The notes: generated by a model from the sequence alone, not told the origin. 64,000 nucleotides of DNA from Sinorhizobium sp. A49 (GCF_002002725.1 NZ_MUNW01000061.1:186001-250000); one strand, 5' to 3'. Counted from the stretch's first letter, positions 15,422-25,326 are shown. Translations and numbers: made by a program.

Positions 15422-16915
15422 TCATACGACCCCCTCGAAACGACGCAGTTGCGCGGTCTCGCCGGCGCTTTCCAGAAAGAAGCGCAGCAAGAGGTTCTTT
15501 GCCGCCAGCAGGCGATAGGTGCTGGTCGCGCGCCAATCGCTTAAAGGTTGATAGTCTGCCTCGAAGGCGGCTTGCGCTGCGCGCACCGTTTCCTCGGTCC
15601 AGGGCTTGCCGATGAGGGCGGCCTCCACGCTTGCCGCGCGCTTCGGGGTGCCTGCCATGCCGCCAAAGGCGATGCGGGCGCCCTTTACCCTGTCGCCATC
15701 CAGCGAAATGCGGAAGGCGCCGAGCAGGGCGGAAATGTCTTCGTCGCGCCGCTTGGAAAGTTTGTATGCGGCAAACAGCTCATCCGTCGGCAGCCGGGGC
15801 GCGAAGATGCTCTCGACGAACTCTCCGACTTTGCGGTCCTGCTTGCCATAGGCGATGAAGAAATCCTCGAGTGGCAGCGTTCGCACACCCTCCGTCGAGC
15901 GCAGCGTCACGGTTGCCCCGAGCACGATGAGCGGCGGGGGGCTGTCGCCGATCGGCGAGCCGTTGGCGATGTTGCCGCCGATTGTGCCCATGTTGCGCAC
16001 CTGTTCGCCGCCGATGCGGTCGATCAACCGGCCGAAAGCTGGATAGGCGCTGCTCAACGCTGCGAAGGCCGTTGAATAGCTGACGCCTGCACCGATGGTG
16101 AGGCCGGCTTCGCTTTCCGTGATGTTCTGCAGTTCGGCGATGCCGTTGATGAAGATGACAGGATTGATCGGGCGCATCTGCTTTGTCACCCAGAGGCCGA
16201 CATCGGTGGAGCCGGCAACCACCGTTGCGCCCTCGTGTGCGGCAAGGGCCGTCGCGAGACCAGCAGTATCCGCCGGCACGATCAGACAGTGTTCGCCATG
16301 GCGGATCGTGATCGTCCTTTCCGGCCGAAGTGCCTTGAGGCGGGCGATCGTTTCATCGCGCGCCGCCGTGATCGGATCGAAGTTGGCGGAAGGCCGCGCG
16401 TTGGCGGCGGCCTCGGCCGCCTTGACGATCGGCTCGTAACCGGTGCAGCGACAGAGGTTGCCTTGCAGCGCCTTTTCGATGTCGGCGCGGCTCGGATCGT
16501 CGTTCGACAGCCACAGGCCATAAAGCGACATGACGAAGCCGGGGGTACAGAAGCCGCATTGCGAGCCGTGGAAATCGACCATCGCCTGCTGCACCGGATG
16601 CAGCGTGCCGTCCCGGGCCGCGAGATGTTCGACGGTCACAACGTGGGTTGCATTGAGCGATCCGACGAAGCGGATGCAGGCGTTGACGCTTTCATAGACC
16701 AGCTTATCGCCGGCAAGCCGGCCGACGAGCACGGTGCAGGCGCCGCAATCGCCCTCGGCGCAGCCTTCCTTGGTGCCCGTCAGTCGGCGTTCAAGCCTCA
16801 GATAGTCGAGCAGCGTGGCGGTCGGCGCGACATTGGAAAGCGTCACCTCGCTGTCATTGAGGATAAAGCGAATGCTATCGTCCGTGCGGTCCCTATCGTT
16901 GGGCATGCCATTCAT
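15422..16915 (-). CDS. xdhA: xanthine dehydrogenase, Fe-S/FAD small subunit
   Basis: The 497-residue protein joins a 2Fe-2S ferredoxin-like domain, a second 2Fe-2S domain and an FAD domain. Cysteines 52, 57, 60 and 80 form the first cluster site (EGCAEGDCGAC), and 120, 123, 155 and 157 (QCGFCTPG, LCRCTG) the second. The FAD region from about residue 200 includes VVAGSTDVGLWVTKQ and the TIGGNIANGSPIGD loop. It partners XdhB to pass electrons from purines to NAD. The first ATG at 16915 is given; the ATG three codons later has better spacing from AGGA. The gene follows bdhA by 110 bases on the same strand. Confidence 0.95.
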   Translation of the reverse strand: MNGMPNDRDRTDDSIRFILNDSEVTLSNVAPTATLLDYLRLERRLTGTKEGCAEGDCGACTVLVGRLAGDKLVYESVNACIRFVGSLNATHVVTVEHLAARDGTLHPVQQAMVDFHGSQCGFCTPGFVMSLYGLWLSNDDPSRADIEKALQGNLCRCTGYEPIVKAAEAAANARPSANFDPITAARDETIARLKALRPERTITIRHGEHCLIVPADTAGLATALAAHEGATVVAGSTDVGLWVTKQMRPINPVIFINGIAELQNITESEAGLTIGAGVSYSTAFAALSSAYPAFGRLIDRIGGEQVRNMGTIGGNIANGSPIGDSPPPLIVLGATVTLRSTEGVRTLPLEDFFIAYGKQDRKVGEFVESIFAPRLPTDELFAAYKLSKRRDEDISALLGAFRISLDGDRVKGARIAFGGMAGTPKRAASVEAALIGKPWTEETVRAAQAAFEADYQPLSDWRATSTYRLLAAKNLLLRFFLESAGETAQLRRFEGVV

Positions 16916-17025
16916 TCCTGCTGGTGCAGGGCCGCGAAAGCCGGGATTGTTCCTGGCGACGGACCCTTGCGCATTTTCATAGAGTTAGGGCGTCCTGCGC
17001 CTCGTCTCAATGGACGGGCGGCGCT

Positions 17026-17802
17026 CTATTGCGCCGTCCAGCCGCCGTCCATCGAAACATGGGTGCCGGTGATCTGCGCGGCGTCATCGCTGGCGAGATA
17101 GACGGCCAAGGACGCTACCTGTTCGACGGTGATGAACTTCTTGGTCGGCTGGCCCTTGAGCATCACGTCGTTGATGACTTGCTCCTCGGTGATGCCGCGG
17201 GTGCGGGCCTGATCCGGGATCTGCTTTTCGACCAGCGGGGTCAGCACATAGCCGGGGCAGATCGAGTTGGCGGTGATGCCGTTTTCGGCAACTTCGAGTG
17301 CGACGGTCTTCGTCAGCCCCATGACGCCGTGCTTGGCGGCGACATAGGCCGATTTGAACGGCGAGGCCACGAGCCCGTGGGCAGACGCGATGTTGATGAT
17401 GCGGCCCCAGCCGTTGGCCTTCATGCCGGGCAGCGCGGCGCGAATGGTGTGGAAGGAGGAGGAGAGGTTGATGGCGATGATCCGGTCCCATTGCTCGGCC
17501 GGAAAGTCCTCGACCTTCTCGACATATTGAACGCCGGCATTGTTGACGAGGATGTCGACGCTGCCGAAGCGCTTTTCAGCCGTCGCGATCAGGTCGGCGA
17601 TCTCGTCCGGCTTGGTCATGTCGGCCGGATGGTAAATCACGGTTGCCGCGGTCAGTGCCCCGACTTCTTCCGTCGCGGCCTTGATTTCGTCAGGCGCGCC
17701 GAAGCCGTTCAAAACGATGTTGGCGCCGCCCTTGGCGAAAGCCTTGGCTATGGCAAGGCCGATGCCGCTCGTCGAACCGGTGATGACCGCAGTTCTCGTC
17801 AT
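17026..17802 (-). CDS. bdhA: D-3-hydroxybutyrate dehydrogenase
   Basis: This 258-residue short-chain dehydrogenase has the NAD-binding GSTSGIG motif at residues 9-15, the NNAGVQY strand, a catalytic Ser in IINIASAHG and the YxxxK pair in SAYVAAKHG. The full pattern, including the WDRIIAINLSSSFH stretch, is that of BdhA, which oxidises D-3-hydroxybutyrate to acetoacetate during polyhydroxybutyrate use. It heads a same-strand run bdhA-xdhA-xdhB, an arrangement described in Sinorhizobium meliloti as a mixed-function operon. The promoter should lie in the 264-base region shared with divergent glpK. Confidence 0.93.
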   Translation of the reverse strand: MTRTAVITGSTSGIGLAIAKAFAKGGANIVLNGFGAPDEIKAATEEVGALTAATVIYHPADMTKPDEIADLIATAEKRFGSVDILVNNAGVQYVEKVEDFPAEQWDRIIAINLSSSFHTIRAALPGMKANGWGRIINIASAHGLVASPFKSAYVAAKHGVMGLTKTVALEVAENGITANSICPGYVLTPLVEKQIPDQARTRGITEEQVINDVMLKGQPTKKFITVEQVASLAVYLASDDAAQITGTHVSMDGGWTAQ

Positions 17803-18066
17803 TCCTCAACTCTCCCTTTGCAGCGTCGCCCAATCTTGCCGGTTTTTGCGACGCAACAGTGCCAACCTACGCGTAAAACCGCTGAGGTGACAATTGTGTT
17901 TTTCAGGCCGCCGACGCAGAGTTGCGGCCGGAGGCTTCCTCACGATTTTTTGCGTTTTGTTTTCGTTTGACATTCGTTTTGCCATCGTATTGAAGTTTTT
18001 CGAAATGGACGCCGCGTGCTTGAGGAAGTGCGTGGAAATACGTGATGTGAGGCCGGGGAGGGGCAT

Positions 18067-19560
18067 ATGGGCGGATATATTCTTGCGATCGATCAGGGCA
18101 CGACGTCGAGCCGGGCGATCGTCTTCGACGGCAAGCAGCAGGTGGCTGGCGTCGGCCAGAAGGAATTCAAACAGCACTTTCCGAAATCCGGCTGGGTCGA
18201 GCATGACCCAGAGGAAATCTGGGAGACCGTCGTCTTTACCGTCAACGAGGCGATCAAGAAGGCGGGGATCTCTGCCCGCGATCTCGCCGGTATCGGCATC
18301 ACCAACCAGCGCGAGACCGTCGTCGTCTGGGATCGCCAAACCGGAAAGCCGATCCATAATGCCATCGTCTGGCAGGATCGCCGCACCGCTGCCTATTGCG
18401 ACAAGCTGAAGAAGCAGGGGTTGGAAAAGACCTTCACCAGGAAAACAGGCCTGCTGCTCGACCCCTATTTCTCCGGCACCAAGCTTCAGTGGTTGCTGTC
18501 GAACGTCAAGGGTGCCCAGGCCAAAGCGGCCAAGGGCGAGCTCTGCTTCGGCACGATCGATACCTTTCTCATCTGGCGGCTGACGGGCGGAAAATCCTTT
18601 GTAACCGACGCAACCAACGCCTCTCGTACGCTGATCTACAACATCGCCGACAATGCCTGGGACGACGAACTGCTCGACATCCTGCGCGTTCCCCGAGCCA
18701 TGCTGCCGGAGGTGAAGGATTGCGCCGCCGATTTCGGCGTCACGGATCCGGCGCTCTTCGGTGCGGCGATCCCGATCCTCGGCGTTGCCGGCGACCAGCA
18801 AGCCGCCACCATAGGCCAGGCCTGCTTCAAACCCGGCATGCTGAAATCGACCTACGGCACGGGCTGCTTCGCGCTGCTCAACACCGGCAAGGACATGGTG
18901 CGCTCGAAGAACCGGCTGCTCACCACCATCGCCTATCGCCTCGACGGCGAAACAACCTACGCGCTCGAAGGCTCGATCTTCGTCGCCGGCGCGGCGGTGC
19001 AGTGGTTGCGCGATGGCCTGAAGGTGATCAAGGCAGCGCCCGACACCGGCACGCTTGCCGAAAGCGCCGACCCGTCGCAGGAGGTCTATCTGGTGCCTGC
19101 CTTCACCGGTCTCGGCGCACCGCATTGGGACCCCGATGCCCGCGGCGCGATCTTCGGCATGACGCGCAATACCGGCCCTGCGGAATTCGCACGGGCCGCA
19201 CTCGAAGCGGTCTGCTACCAGACGCGCGATCTGCTTGAAGCCATGCACAAGGACTGGCGCAGCCACGGCAAAGAAACGGTGCTGCGCGTCGATGGCGGCA
19301 TGGTCGCCTCGGACTGGACGATGCAGCGCCTATCCGACCTGCTCGATGCGCCGGTAGACCGGCCGACCATCCTCGAGACGACAGCGCTCGGCGTTGCCTG
19401 GCTTGCCGGCAGCCGTGCCGGCGTCTGGCCGAAGCAGGAGGATTTTGCCAAGTCCTGGGCGCGTGATCGCCGTTTCGAGCCCGCCATGGACGAGGCGACG
19501 CGCAAGGTAAAGCTCAAGGGCTGGCGCAATGCGGTCAAGCGCACGTTGACCCAGATCTGA
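18067..19560 (+). CDS. glpK: glycerol kinase
   Basis: The 497-residue protein is a full-length FGGY-family glycerol kinase, phosphorylating glycerol to glycerol 3-phosphate with ATP. Diagnostic stretches are [16 protein letters not shown] at the N-terminus, [13 protein letters not shown], the substrate-binding [20 protein letters not shown] and [31 protein letters not shown] precedes the ATG and supplies a good ribosome site. It is divergent from bdhA and monocistronic, being followed at once by a stem-loop. No glycerol transporter or GlpD is beside it. Confidence 0.96.
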   Translation: MGGYILAIDQGTTSSRAIVFDGKQQVAGVGQKEFKQHFPKSGWVEHDPEEIWETVVFTVNEAIKKAGISARDLAGIGITNQRETVVVWDRQTGKPIHNAIVWQDRRTAAYCDKLKKQGLEKTFTRKTGLLLDPYFSGTKLQWLLSNVKGAQAKAAKGELCFGTIDTFLIWRLTGGKSFVTDATNASRTLIYNIADNAWDDELLDILRVPRAMLPEVKDCAADFGVTDPALFGAAIPILGVAGDQQAATIGQACFKPGMLKSTYGTGCFALLNTGKDMVRSKNRLLTTIAYRLDGETTYALEGSIFVAGAAVQWLRDGLKVIKAAPDTGTLAESADPSQEVYLVPAFTGLGAPHWDPDARGAIFGMTRNTGPAEFARAALEAVCYQTRDLLEAMHKDWRSHGKETVLRVDGGMVASDWTMQRLSDLLDAPVDRPTILETTALGVAWLAGSRAGVWPKQEDFAKSWARDRRFEPAMDEATRKVKLKGWRNAVKRTLTQI

Positions 19561-19579
19561 TCAAAGCGCCGTTTGGCTC

Positions 19580-19608
19580 CATCCGGGAAACACAGTGTTT
19601 CCCGGATG
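19580..19608 (+). terminator. stem-loop after glpK
   Basis: A 14-bp inverted repeat (CATCCGGGAAACAC / GTGTTTCCCGGATG) begins 20 bases after the glpK stop. It lacks a T-run, with GCGCATTTGCC following, so it is either a weak terminator or a 3'-end stabilising hairpin. Confidence 0.55.
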
Positions 19609-19669
19609 CGCATTTGCCGCTTGTCCCCGCGCCAACTATCTGTCGGTAAACAAGGACAGGATGGGCACC

Positions 19670-20728
19670 ATGGAACTCGGGCTTTACACATTTGCGGATG
19701 TCGATCCGAACGCTGCCGACAAGGGCCGGGAAGGCCAGCGCCGGCTTGCCGATCTGCTTGAAGAGATTGAACTCGCCGATCAGGTCGGCCTCGATGTCTT
19801 CGGCCTTGGCGAACACCACCGCCCTGATTATGCGGCCTCCGCTCCGGCCGTCATTCTTGCAGCCGCCGCCGCGAAGACGAAGTCCATCCGGCTGACGAGT
19901 GCCGTCACCGTGCTTAGTTCCGACGATCCGGTGCGGGTGTTCCAGCAGTTTTCGACGCTCGATCTCCTGTCCAATGGCCGGGCGGAAATCATGGCTGGGC
20001 GCGGCTCGTTCATCGAATCCTTCCCGCTCTTCGGCCAGTCGCTCGACGATTACGACCAGCTCTTTGCCGAAAAGCTCGACCTGCTGATGGCGCTGCGCGA
20101 AACGGAAAAGGTTTCCTGGGCGGGCGAGATGCGCCCCGCGATCAGCGACCGCGGCGTCTATCCGCGCCCGCTGCAGGAGGTGCTGCCGTTGTGGATTGCG
20201 GTCGGTGGCACGCCGCAGTCGGTTGCCCGTGCCGGCGCCCTCGGGCTGCCGGTGGCGCTCGCCATCATCGGCGGCGAGCCGCGCCGGTTTGCGCCGCTGT
20301 TCGACCTCTATCGCGAGGCTGCCCGCCGGGCCGGCCAGGATCAGGCAAAGCTGAAGACCAGCATCAACGTTCATGGCTTCATCGCCGATACCACCGATCT
20401 TGCCGCCGACCAGTTTTACGGGCCGCAGGCCGAAGTGATGAACCGCATCGGCCGCGAGCGTGGCTGGGGGCCGACGAACCGGGCGCATTTCGACCAGGCG
20501 CGCAGCCCTGCCGGCAATCTCTTCCTCGGCGATCCCGAAACCGTGGCGGAAAAGATCGTCGAGAACTGGAAACTGTTCCGCAACGATCGCTTCCTTTTGC
20601 AGATGGCGATCGGCCCGATGCCACACGACCAGATCATGCGCGGCATCGAGCTTTACGGCACCAAGGTGGCGCCGCTGGTGCGCAAGGCATTGGCCGAAGA
20701 GAAGGCCGGACAGGCCGTTTCGGCTTAA
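19670..20728 (+). CDS. LLM-class flavin-dependent oxidoreductase
   Basis: The 352-residue product ([20 protein letters not shown]) has the luciferase-like monooxygenase TIM-barrel pattern: [20 protein letters not shown], the [20 protein letters not shown] strand and [19 protein letters not shown]. Such enzymes use FMNH2 or F420; rhizobial members probably use flavin. The substrate is unknown. Two starts are possible, ATG at 19661 or 19670; the second has better spacing from AGGA and fits the family N-terminus. It precedes a methionine aminopeptidase gene by 87 bases and the two may be cotranscribed. Confidence 0.8.
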   Translation: MELGLYTFADVDPNAADKGREGQRRLADLLEEIELADQVGLDVFGLGEHHRPDYAASAPAVILAAAAAKTKSIRLTSAVTVLSSDDPVRVFQQFSTLDLLSNGRAEIMAGRGSFIESFPLFGQSLDDYDQLFAEKLDLLMALRETEKVSWAGEMRPAISDRGVYPRPLQEVLPLWIAVGGTPQSVARAGALGLPVALAIIGGEPRRFAPLFDLYREAARRAGQDQAKLKTSINVHGFIADTTDLAADQFYGPQAEVMNRIGRERGWGPTNRAHFDQARSPAGNLFLGDPETVAEKIVENWKLFRNDRFLLQMAIGPMPHDQIMRGIELYGTKVAPLVRKALAEEKAGQAVSA

Positions 20729-20815
20729 GGCATCGCCGGCGTGTCATCTGTCGATCGTCGGCGCTGGAAAATCCGGCGCCGACGGGCTACATGTGGGCAC
20801 GAAAGCGAGACACGG

Positions 20816-21568
20816 ATGACCCTCAACAACGAAGAAGATCTGCTGCGGCTGAAGGAAATCGGCCGCATCTGCGCCAATGCGCTGCAGGCGATGGGCGAAG
20901 CGCTGGAGCCCGGCATCACCACGGCGGAACTGGATGCCATCGGCCGCAAGGTGCTGGAAGAGGCTGGCGCGCGGTCCGCGCCGGAGCTCTGCTACCAGTT
21001 TCCCGGCGCCACCTGCATCAGCGTCAATGAGGAAATCGCCCACGGCATTCCCGGCAGCCGTATCATCCGCGCCGGTGATCTCGTCAATATCGACGTTTCG
21101 GCCGAGAAAGACGGCATCTTTGCCGATACCGGCGCGTCCTTCCCGGTGCCGCCGGTGTCGGCTGCGATCGATCGGCTCTGCCGGGACGGCAAGCGGGCGA
21201 TGTGGGTCGGGCTCAAGCAGGTTCGCCCCGACCAGCCGCTCGCCGCGATCGGCAACGCCATCGGCGATTTCGCCCGCAAGAACCGCTATTCGCTGGTCAC
21301 CAACCTCGCCAGCCACGGCATCGGCCGCTCCCTGCACGAGGAGCCCAAGGAAATCGCCACCTGGCCGGACCCGAGCGAGCGCCGGCGCATGACCGACGGC
21401 ATGGTCTTTACCGTCGAACCCTTTCTTTCGATGGGGGCAGACTGGGCCGAAAGCGGCGACAAGGATGACTGGACGCTCTATAGCGAACCGCGGGCACCGA
21501 CCGTGCAGTACGAACACACGGTCGTGGTCACGCGCGGCGGTCCGCTGGTGGTAACGCTGCCGGGCTAA
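20816..21568 (+). CDS. map: type I methionine aminopeptidase
   Basis: The 250-residue protein has the pita-bread fold and the five metal ligands of methionine aminopeptidase: Asp in VNIDVSAEKDG, Asp in GIFADTGASF, His in SHGIGRSLHEEP, Glu in VFTVEPFLS and Glu in YEHTVVVT. The substrate His in NEEIAHGIP is also kept. The enzyme removes N-terminal Met from nascent proteins. The setting, after an LLM oxidoreductase and not in a ribosomal or division cluster, suggests this may be an extra paralogue and not the housekeeping copy. The start at 20816 gives the standard family N-terminus. Confidence 0.85.
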   Translation: MTLNNEEDLLRLKEIGRICANALQAMGEALEPGITTAELDAIGRKVLEEAGARSAPELCYQFPGATCISVNEEIAHGIPGSRIIRAGDLVNIDVSAEKDGIFADTGASFPVPPVSAAIDRLCRDGKRAMWVGLKQVRPDQPLAAIGNAIGDFARKNRYSLVTNLASHGIGRSLHEEPKEIATWPDPSERRRMTDGMVFTVEPFLSMGADWAESGDKDDWTLYSEPRAPTVQYEHTVVVTRGGPLVVTLPG

Positions 21569-21647
21569 GCGGCATCGTTCGATTCCTTCAATAGGACATT
21601 CAATTATAGTGATTTGTGGTGGCCGTTTTGCAGTGCAATAAACTGCT

Positions 21648-22847
21648 ATGACCACGATCGACAGATCCCATTCGCCCAGTCTCGCCTCGACCGCTGCCGC
21701 CGGCGCCATCGCCATGGCGGTGGCCATGGGGTTCGGCCGCTTCTCCTACACGCCGATCCTGCCGGCGATGATGGCGGATCTCGGCCTGTCGACGGCCGAT
21801 GCCGGTGTCATCGCCTCGGCGAATTTCGTCGGCTACCTCGCCGGCGCCGTGCTTGGCGCCTACGGCTGGGCGCAGGGGCATGAGCGCAGGATCGGGCTCT
21901 TCTCGCTTGCGGCAACCACGCTGCTGCTCGCGGCGATGGGGCTTTCCTCTTCGGTCTTCGTGCTGAGCCTCGTCCGTTTCCTCGCCGGCCTTGCCAGTGC
22001 CTTCTCGATGATCTTCATCTCCGGCATCGTGCTCGGCCACGGGCTGCTGGCGCGGTCTGCAAACGTGCCGGCGGTGCATTTCGGCGGCGTCGGGCTCGGC
22101 ATCGCCTTCTCCTCGCTCTGCGTCTGGTTGGCACCTCTTGCCGGTGTTGCCGGGCTTTCGGCGTCTCAGGCCGACTGGTTCACCGGCGCTCTCGTCGGCC
22201 TCGCCGGCACGATCGTCGTCGCCCTCATGCTGCCGGCCGGAGCCGCTTCGGGCAACGGCGCCGTGCGCGAAAAGCCGCTCATCTGGACGCGACCCCTGAC
22301 GGTGGTCACGCTGACCTATGGGCTGTTCGGCTTCGGTTACGTGATCACCGCGACATTCCTCGTTGCCATGGCCCGCGATGCGAGCGGCGGCCACGGCATC
22401 GAGTTCCTCGCCTGGCTGCTGACGGGCCTGAGTGCGGCGCTGTCGGTCTATCTCTGGCGCTTCGCCGTGCCGCGCTTCGGCCTTGCCGGCGTCTACGCGA
22501 TCGGCCTTCTGGTCGAGGCAGCGGGTCTTGTGCTCACCGTCAGCCTGCCACTGCCCTATGCGCCGCTTGCCGGCGGCCTGATGCTGGGTGCCACCTTCAT
22601 GATGATCACCGCTTATGGCCTGCAGATCGGCCGGCATCTGGCGCCGGAAAGCCCGCGCAAGGCGCTCGCCTTGATGACGGCCGCCTTCGGCATCGGCCAG
22701 ATCATCGGCCCTGTCGTCGCCGGCTGGCTTGCGCAGCGCACCGGCAGCTTTGCAGCGCCGACCCTGATTGCGGCTGCAGTGCTGTTCGTCTGCGGCGGCA
22801 TCATCATGGTGGAGTTGAGGCGAATTTCAGCGGCCTTGCCGCGCTGA
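21648..22847 (+). CDS. YbfB/YjiJ-family MFS transporter
   Basis: The 399-residue protein has about twelve hydrophobic segments and the YbfB/YjiJ-type opening AMAVAMGFGRFSYTPILPAM near residues 23-42, followed by LSTADAGVIASANFVGYLAG. It is an inner-membrane major facilitator with the short loop typical of exporters between the two six-helix halves (about residues 195-215). The substrate is unknown. It stands alone, 79 bases after the aminopeptidase gene, with its own AT-rich upstream stretch (ATTCAATTATAGTG), which may hold a promoter. Confidence 0.85.
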   Translation: MTTIDRSHSPSLASTAAAGAIAMAVAMGFGRFSYTPILPAMMADLGLSTADAGVIASANFVGYLAGAVLGAYGWAQGHERRIGLFSLAATTLLLAAMGLSSSVFVLSLVRFLAGLASAFSMIFISGIVLGHGLLARSANVPAVHFGGVGLGIAFSSLCVWLAPLAGVAGLSASQADWFTGALVGLAGTIVVALMLPAGAASGNGAVREKPLIWTRPLTVVTLTYGLFGFGYVITATFLVAMARDASGGHGIEFLAWLLTGLSAALSVYLWRFAVPRFGLAGVYAIGLLVEAAGLVLTVSLPLPYAPLAGGLMLGATFMMITAYGLQIGRHLAPESPRKALALMTAAFGIGQIIGPVVAGWLAQRTGSFAAPTLIAAAVLFVCGGIIMVELRRISAALPR

Positions 22848-23025
22848 AGCGCCACCTTGATGACAGCCCAGAGACGACGGCTGAATGCCGCGGGGCATCC
22901 CCTTCCGGCATCATGAAATAACAGTAAGGTTCATATTACCGGATTGTTGAAAATGGCGCTTTGCCCTAGTTTCGGCGCTTCGGGAGGCGAGTTGTTCTCC
23001 TCCCCCGAAACGAGAGTGCCGTACT

Positions 23026-24285
23026 TTGTTCCTATCCTTCTTTCCGAAGCCGAAGCTCTTTTTCATTTCGTTTGTCGTCTGGTCGCTTGTCGCTATTGCC
23101 TTCTGGTATGGCGGGGGCGAACAGTTGGGCGCCGTCTTCGGAATGCCGCCTTTGCCAGCGGATGCACCGCCGATTACCGGCATTTCTGCTTTCTGGTCGC
23201 CCGCCTTCCTCTGGTTCTACCTCTATTTCGGGCTGGTCGTCGGATTGTTCGCAGCGTTCTGGTATGTCTACTCGCCACACCCTTGGCAGAACTGGTCGAT
23301 CCTCGGATCGGCCCTCATTCTGTTCGTTACCTATTTTCAGGTGCAGGTGAGCGTCGCGATCAACAACTGGTACGGGCCGTTCTGGGATCTGATCCAGGCA
23401 ATTGTCTCGAAGACGAAGGTGGTGACCGCGGCGGAGTTCTATGGGGAAATCGCCGTCTTCCTCGGCATCGCCATGGTCGCGGTCGCGGTGGCGGTCATGA
23501 CCCGCTTCTTCGTCAGCCACTATATCTTCCGCTGGCGCACGGCGATGAACCAATACTACATGGCCCACTGGGGCAAGCTGCGTCATATCGAAGGTTCTTC
23601 GCAGCGCGTGCAGGAAGATACGATGCGCTTTTCCACGACGGTGGAGGGCCTCGGCGTCAGCCTGATCGACAGCGTGATGACGCTGATTGCGTTTACGCCT
23701 GTCTTGCTCCGGCTCTCGGCCAACGTCACCGAACTGCCGATTGTCGGTGCCATCCCGTATCCGCTCGTTACGGCTGCCGTGGCTTGGTCGCTGTTCGGCA
23801 CGGTGTTCCTGGCGCTCGTCGGCATCAAGCTGCCGGGCCTCGAATTCCGCAACCAGCGTGTGGAAGCGGCCTACCGCAAGGAACTGGTTTATGGTGAGGA
23901 CCATGCCGATCGCGCCCAGCCGCCGACGGTCGCTGATCTCTTCGAAAACGTTCGCCGGAACTATTTCCGGCTCTACTTCCACTACCTCTACTTCAACATC
24001 GCCCGCATTTTCTATCTGCAGATCAACGGCATCTTCTCGCTGCTGATCCTGGCGCCGTCGATCATCGCCGGCAAGATCACGCTTGGTGCGTTGAACCAGA
24101 TTTCGGGTGCCTTCGGGCAGGTGACGTCGTCGTTCCAGTATCTGGTTTCGTCCTGGCCGACGATTGTCGAGCTTTTGTCGATCTACAAGCGTCTGCGCGC
24201 CTTCGAAGCGGCAATCGACGACGAACCGCTGCCGGAAATCGAGCAGAAGTTCATCGCGGTTGGTGGCGAAGAAGAGCTGGCCTGA
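23026..24285 (+). CDS. bacA: peptide transporter BacA (SbmA/BacA family)
   Basis: The 419-residue membrane protein matches BacA/SbmA: it begins [16 protein letters not shown] and contains [37 protein letters not shown] and [22 protein letters not shown], all family hallmarks. About seven transmembrane segments are visible and there is no ATPase domain. BacA takes up peptides, including legume NCR antimicrobial peptides, and is needed for bacteroid survival in several symbioses. The start codon is TTG, with no in-frame ATG giving the conserved N-terminus, and the ribosome site is weak (GAGAG). Terminator lies in the 3' end of the convergent gene. Confidence 0.93.
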   Translation: MFLSFFPKPKLFFISFVVWSLVAIAFWYGGGEQLGAVFGMPPLPADAPPITGISAFWSPAFLWFYLYFGLVVGLFAAFWYVYSPHPWQNWSILGSALILFVTYFQVQVSVAINNWYGPFWDLIQAIVSKTKVVTAAEFYGEIAVFLGIAMVAVAVAVMTRFFVSHYIFRWRTAMNQYYMAHWGKLRHIEGSSQRVQEDTMRFSTTVEGLGVSLIDSVMTLIAFTPVLLRLSANVTELPIVGAIPYPLVTAAVAWSLFGTVFLALVGIKLPGLEFRNQRVEAAYRKELVYGEDHADRAQPPTVADLFENVRRNYFRLYFHYLYFNIARIFYLQINGIFSLLILAPSIIAGKITLGALNQISGAFGQVTSSFQYLVSSWPTIVELLSIYKRLRAFEAAIDDEPLPEIEQKFIAVGGEEELA

Positions 24286-24306
24286 CCGAGGCCGGATGAA
24301 AACCAA

Positions 24307-25326
24307 TCAGAAGGCGGAACGATCCGCCTTCTTTTTTGCCTGGTCGATCATCGGCAGCGCCTCAGCGTAGCTGACACAGGCGACATCGGGCTTTCCGCAG
24401 ACCTCGGTCAAGAGCCGGTCGAGCGCGCGCCAATAGGCGCCGCCGTTCATTTCGACGAAATGGAAGCCGAGCTGCAGCGGGACGCGGTCGCCGGCATATT
24501 CCTTGTCGAAGGCTTTCCGGTAGGCCTCATAGGTGCGCGCTTCGAAGAGGGCGCTGTCCTTCTTGTTTTCCACACCCATGGAATGGCGGACGAACAGGTT
24601 GTAGTCCATGCCGATCACCGGACGCTTGGACGGTCCTTCGGGGATCAGCGGCAGGCCGAAGCGCGGCAGGCCGTCCTTTTCCATCGGCCAGCCCGGTCCC
24701 TTGGTCACCAGGCTTGCGTCATAGGTGAAGCCGGTGGCTTTCAGCGCCGGCAGCAGGCCGTCGCTCAGCGAAAGATAGGGCGCGCGGAAACCCTTGATGC
24801 CGGTGCGGGCGAATTCCGCCCAGCCCTGCGGCTCTGCATCCGGCTTGTCAGCCTTCTTCCAGGCATCGCGAAGCGCCGTGTCGAAGGTCGCAAATTCGCT
24901 CTGCCAGTCGGCCTTCGTCCAGTCCTTGCCGTCGAAATGGCCGCAGGCGTGGCTGGCGATGTCATGTCCGTCGAGATGGGCCTGCCAGATATGACCGGCG
25001 CGGGTGGCGATTTCCTCACGGCTCTGGGCAAAGCCGACATTGGAGCGGCCCGGTTTCATCCCCGGCGGCTTGTAGATCTCTTTGCCGTCGGCGCGCGTCA
25101 TCAGGAAGGTGCAGGAGAGGAAATAGGTGAAACGCGCATTGGTGCGCTTGGCCATCGCCAGGCTCTTTTCCCACAGCGCGTTGTCATGCGCCCCATCGAA
25201 AGAGACGATAACGAGCTGCTTTTCCTTGGCAGGAACAGCCGGCGCGGCTGCGTCGTGCATGGGTTCTCCGGCCGCGGCGAGGGCAGGGACAAGGGCTACG
25301 GAAAGGGCAATGAATGTTCGGATCAT
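24307..25326 (-). CDS. secreted polysaccharide deacetylase
   Basis: The 339-residue protein starts MIRTFIALSVALVPALAAAG, a clear signal peptide cleaved after about residue 20. The mature part is a NodB-type deacetylase: the first metal Asp lies in VSFDGAHDN, the metal His pair in ASHACGHFDG, and the structural motif GIKGFRAPYLSLSDG follows. Substrate could be peptidoglycan or an exported polysaccharide; nothing here decides. The start at 25326 was chosen for the signal peptide. It is convergent with bacA and divergent from the NnrU-like gene. The last codons form one arm of the bacA terminator. Confidence 0.85.
   Translation of the reverse strand: MIRTFIALSVALVPALAAAGEPMHDAAAPAVPAKEKQLVIVSFDGAHDNALWEKSLAMAKRTNARFTYFLSCTFLMTRADGKEIYKPPGMKPGRSNVGFAQSREEIATRAGHIWQAHLDGHDIASHACGHFDGKDWTKADWQSEFATFDTALRDAWKKADKPDAEPQGWAEFARTGIKGFRAPYLSLSDGLLPALKATGFTYDASLVTKGPGWPMEKDGLPRFGLPLIPEGPSKRPVIGMDYNLFVRHSMGVENKKDSALFEARTYEAYRKAFDKEYAGDRVPLQLGFHFVEMNGGAYWRALDRLLTEVCGKPDVACVSYAEALPMIDQAKKKADRSAF
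24309..24337 (+). terminator. bacA terminator overlapping the convergent gene's 3' end
   Basis: AGAAGGCGGA and TCCGCCTTCT form a perfect 10-bp stem with a four-base loop, followed by TTTTT. It starts 23 bases after the bacA stop and lies inside the final codons of the deacetylase gene on the other strand. Confidence 0.85.
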
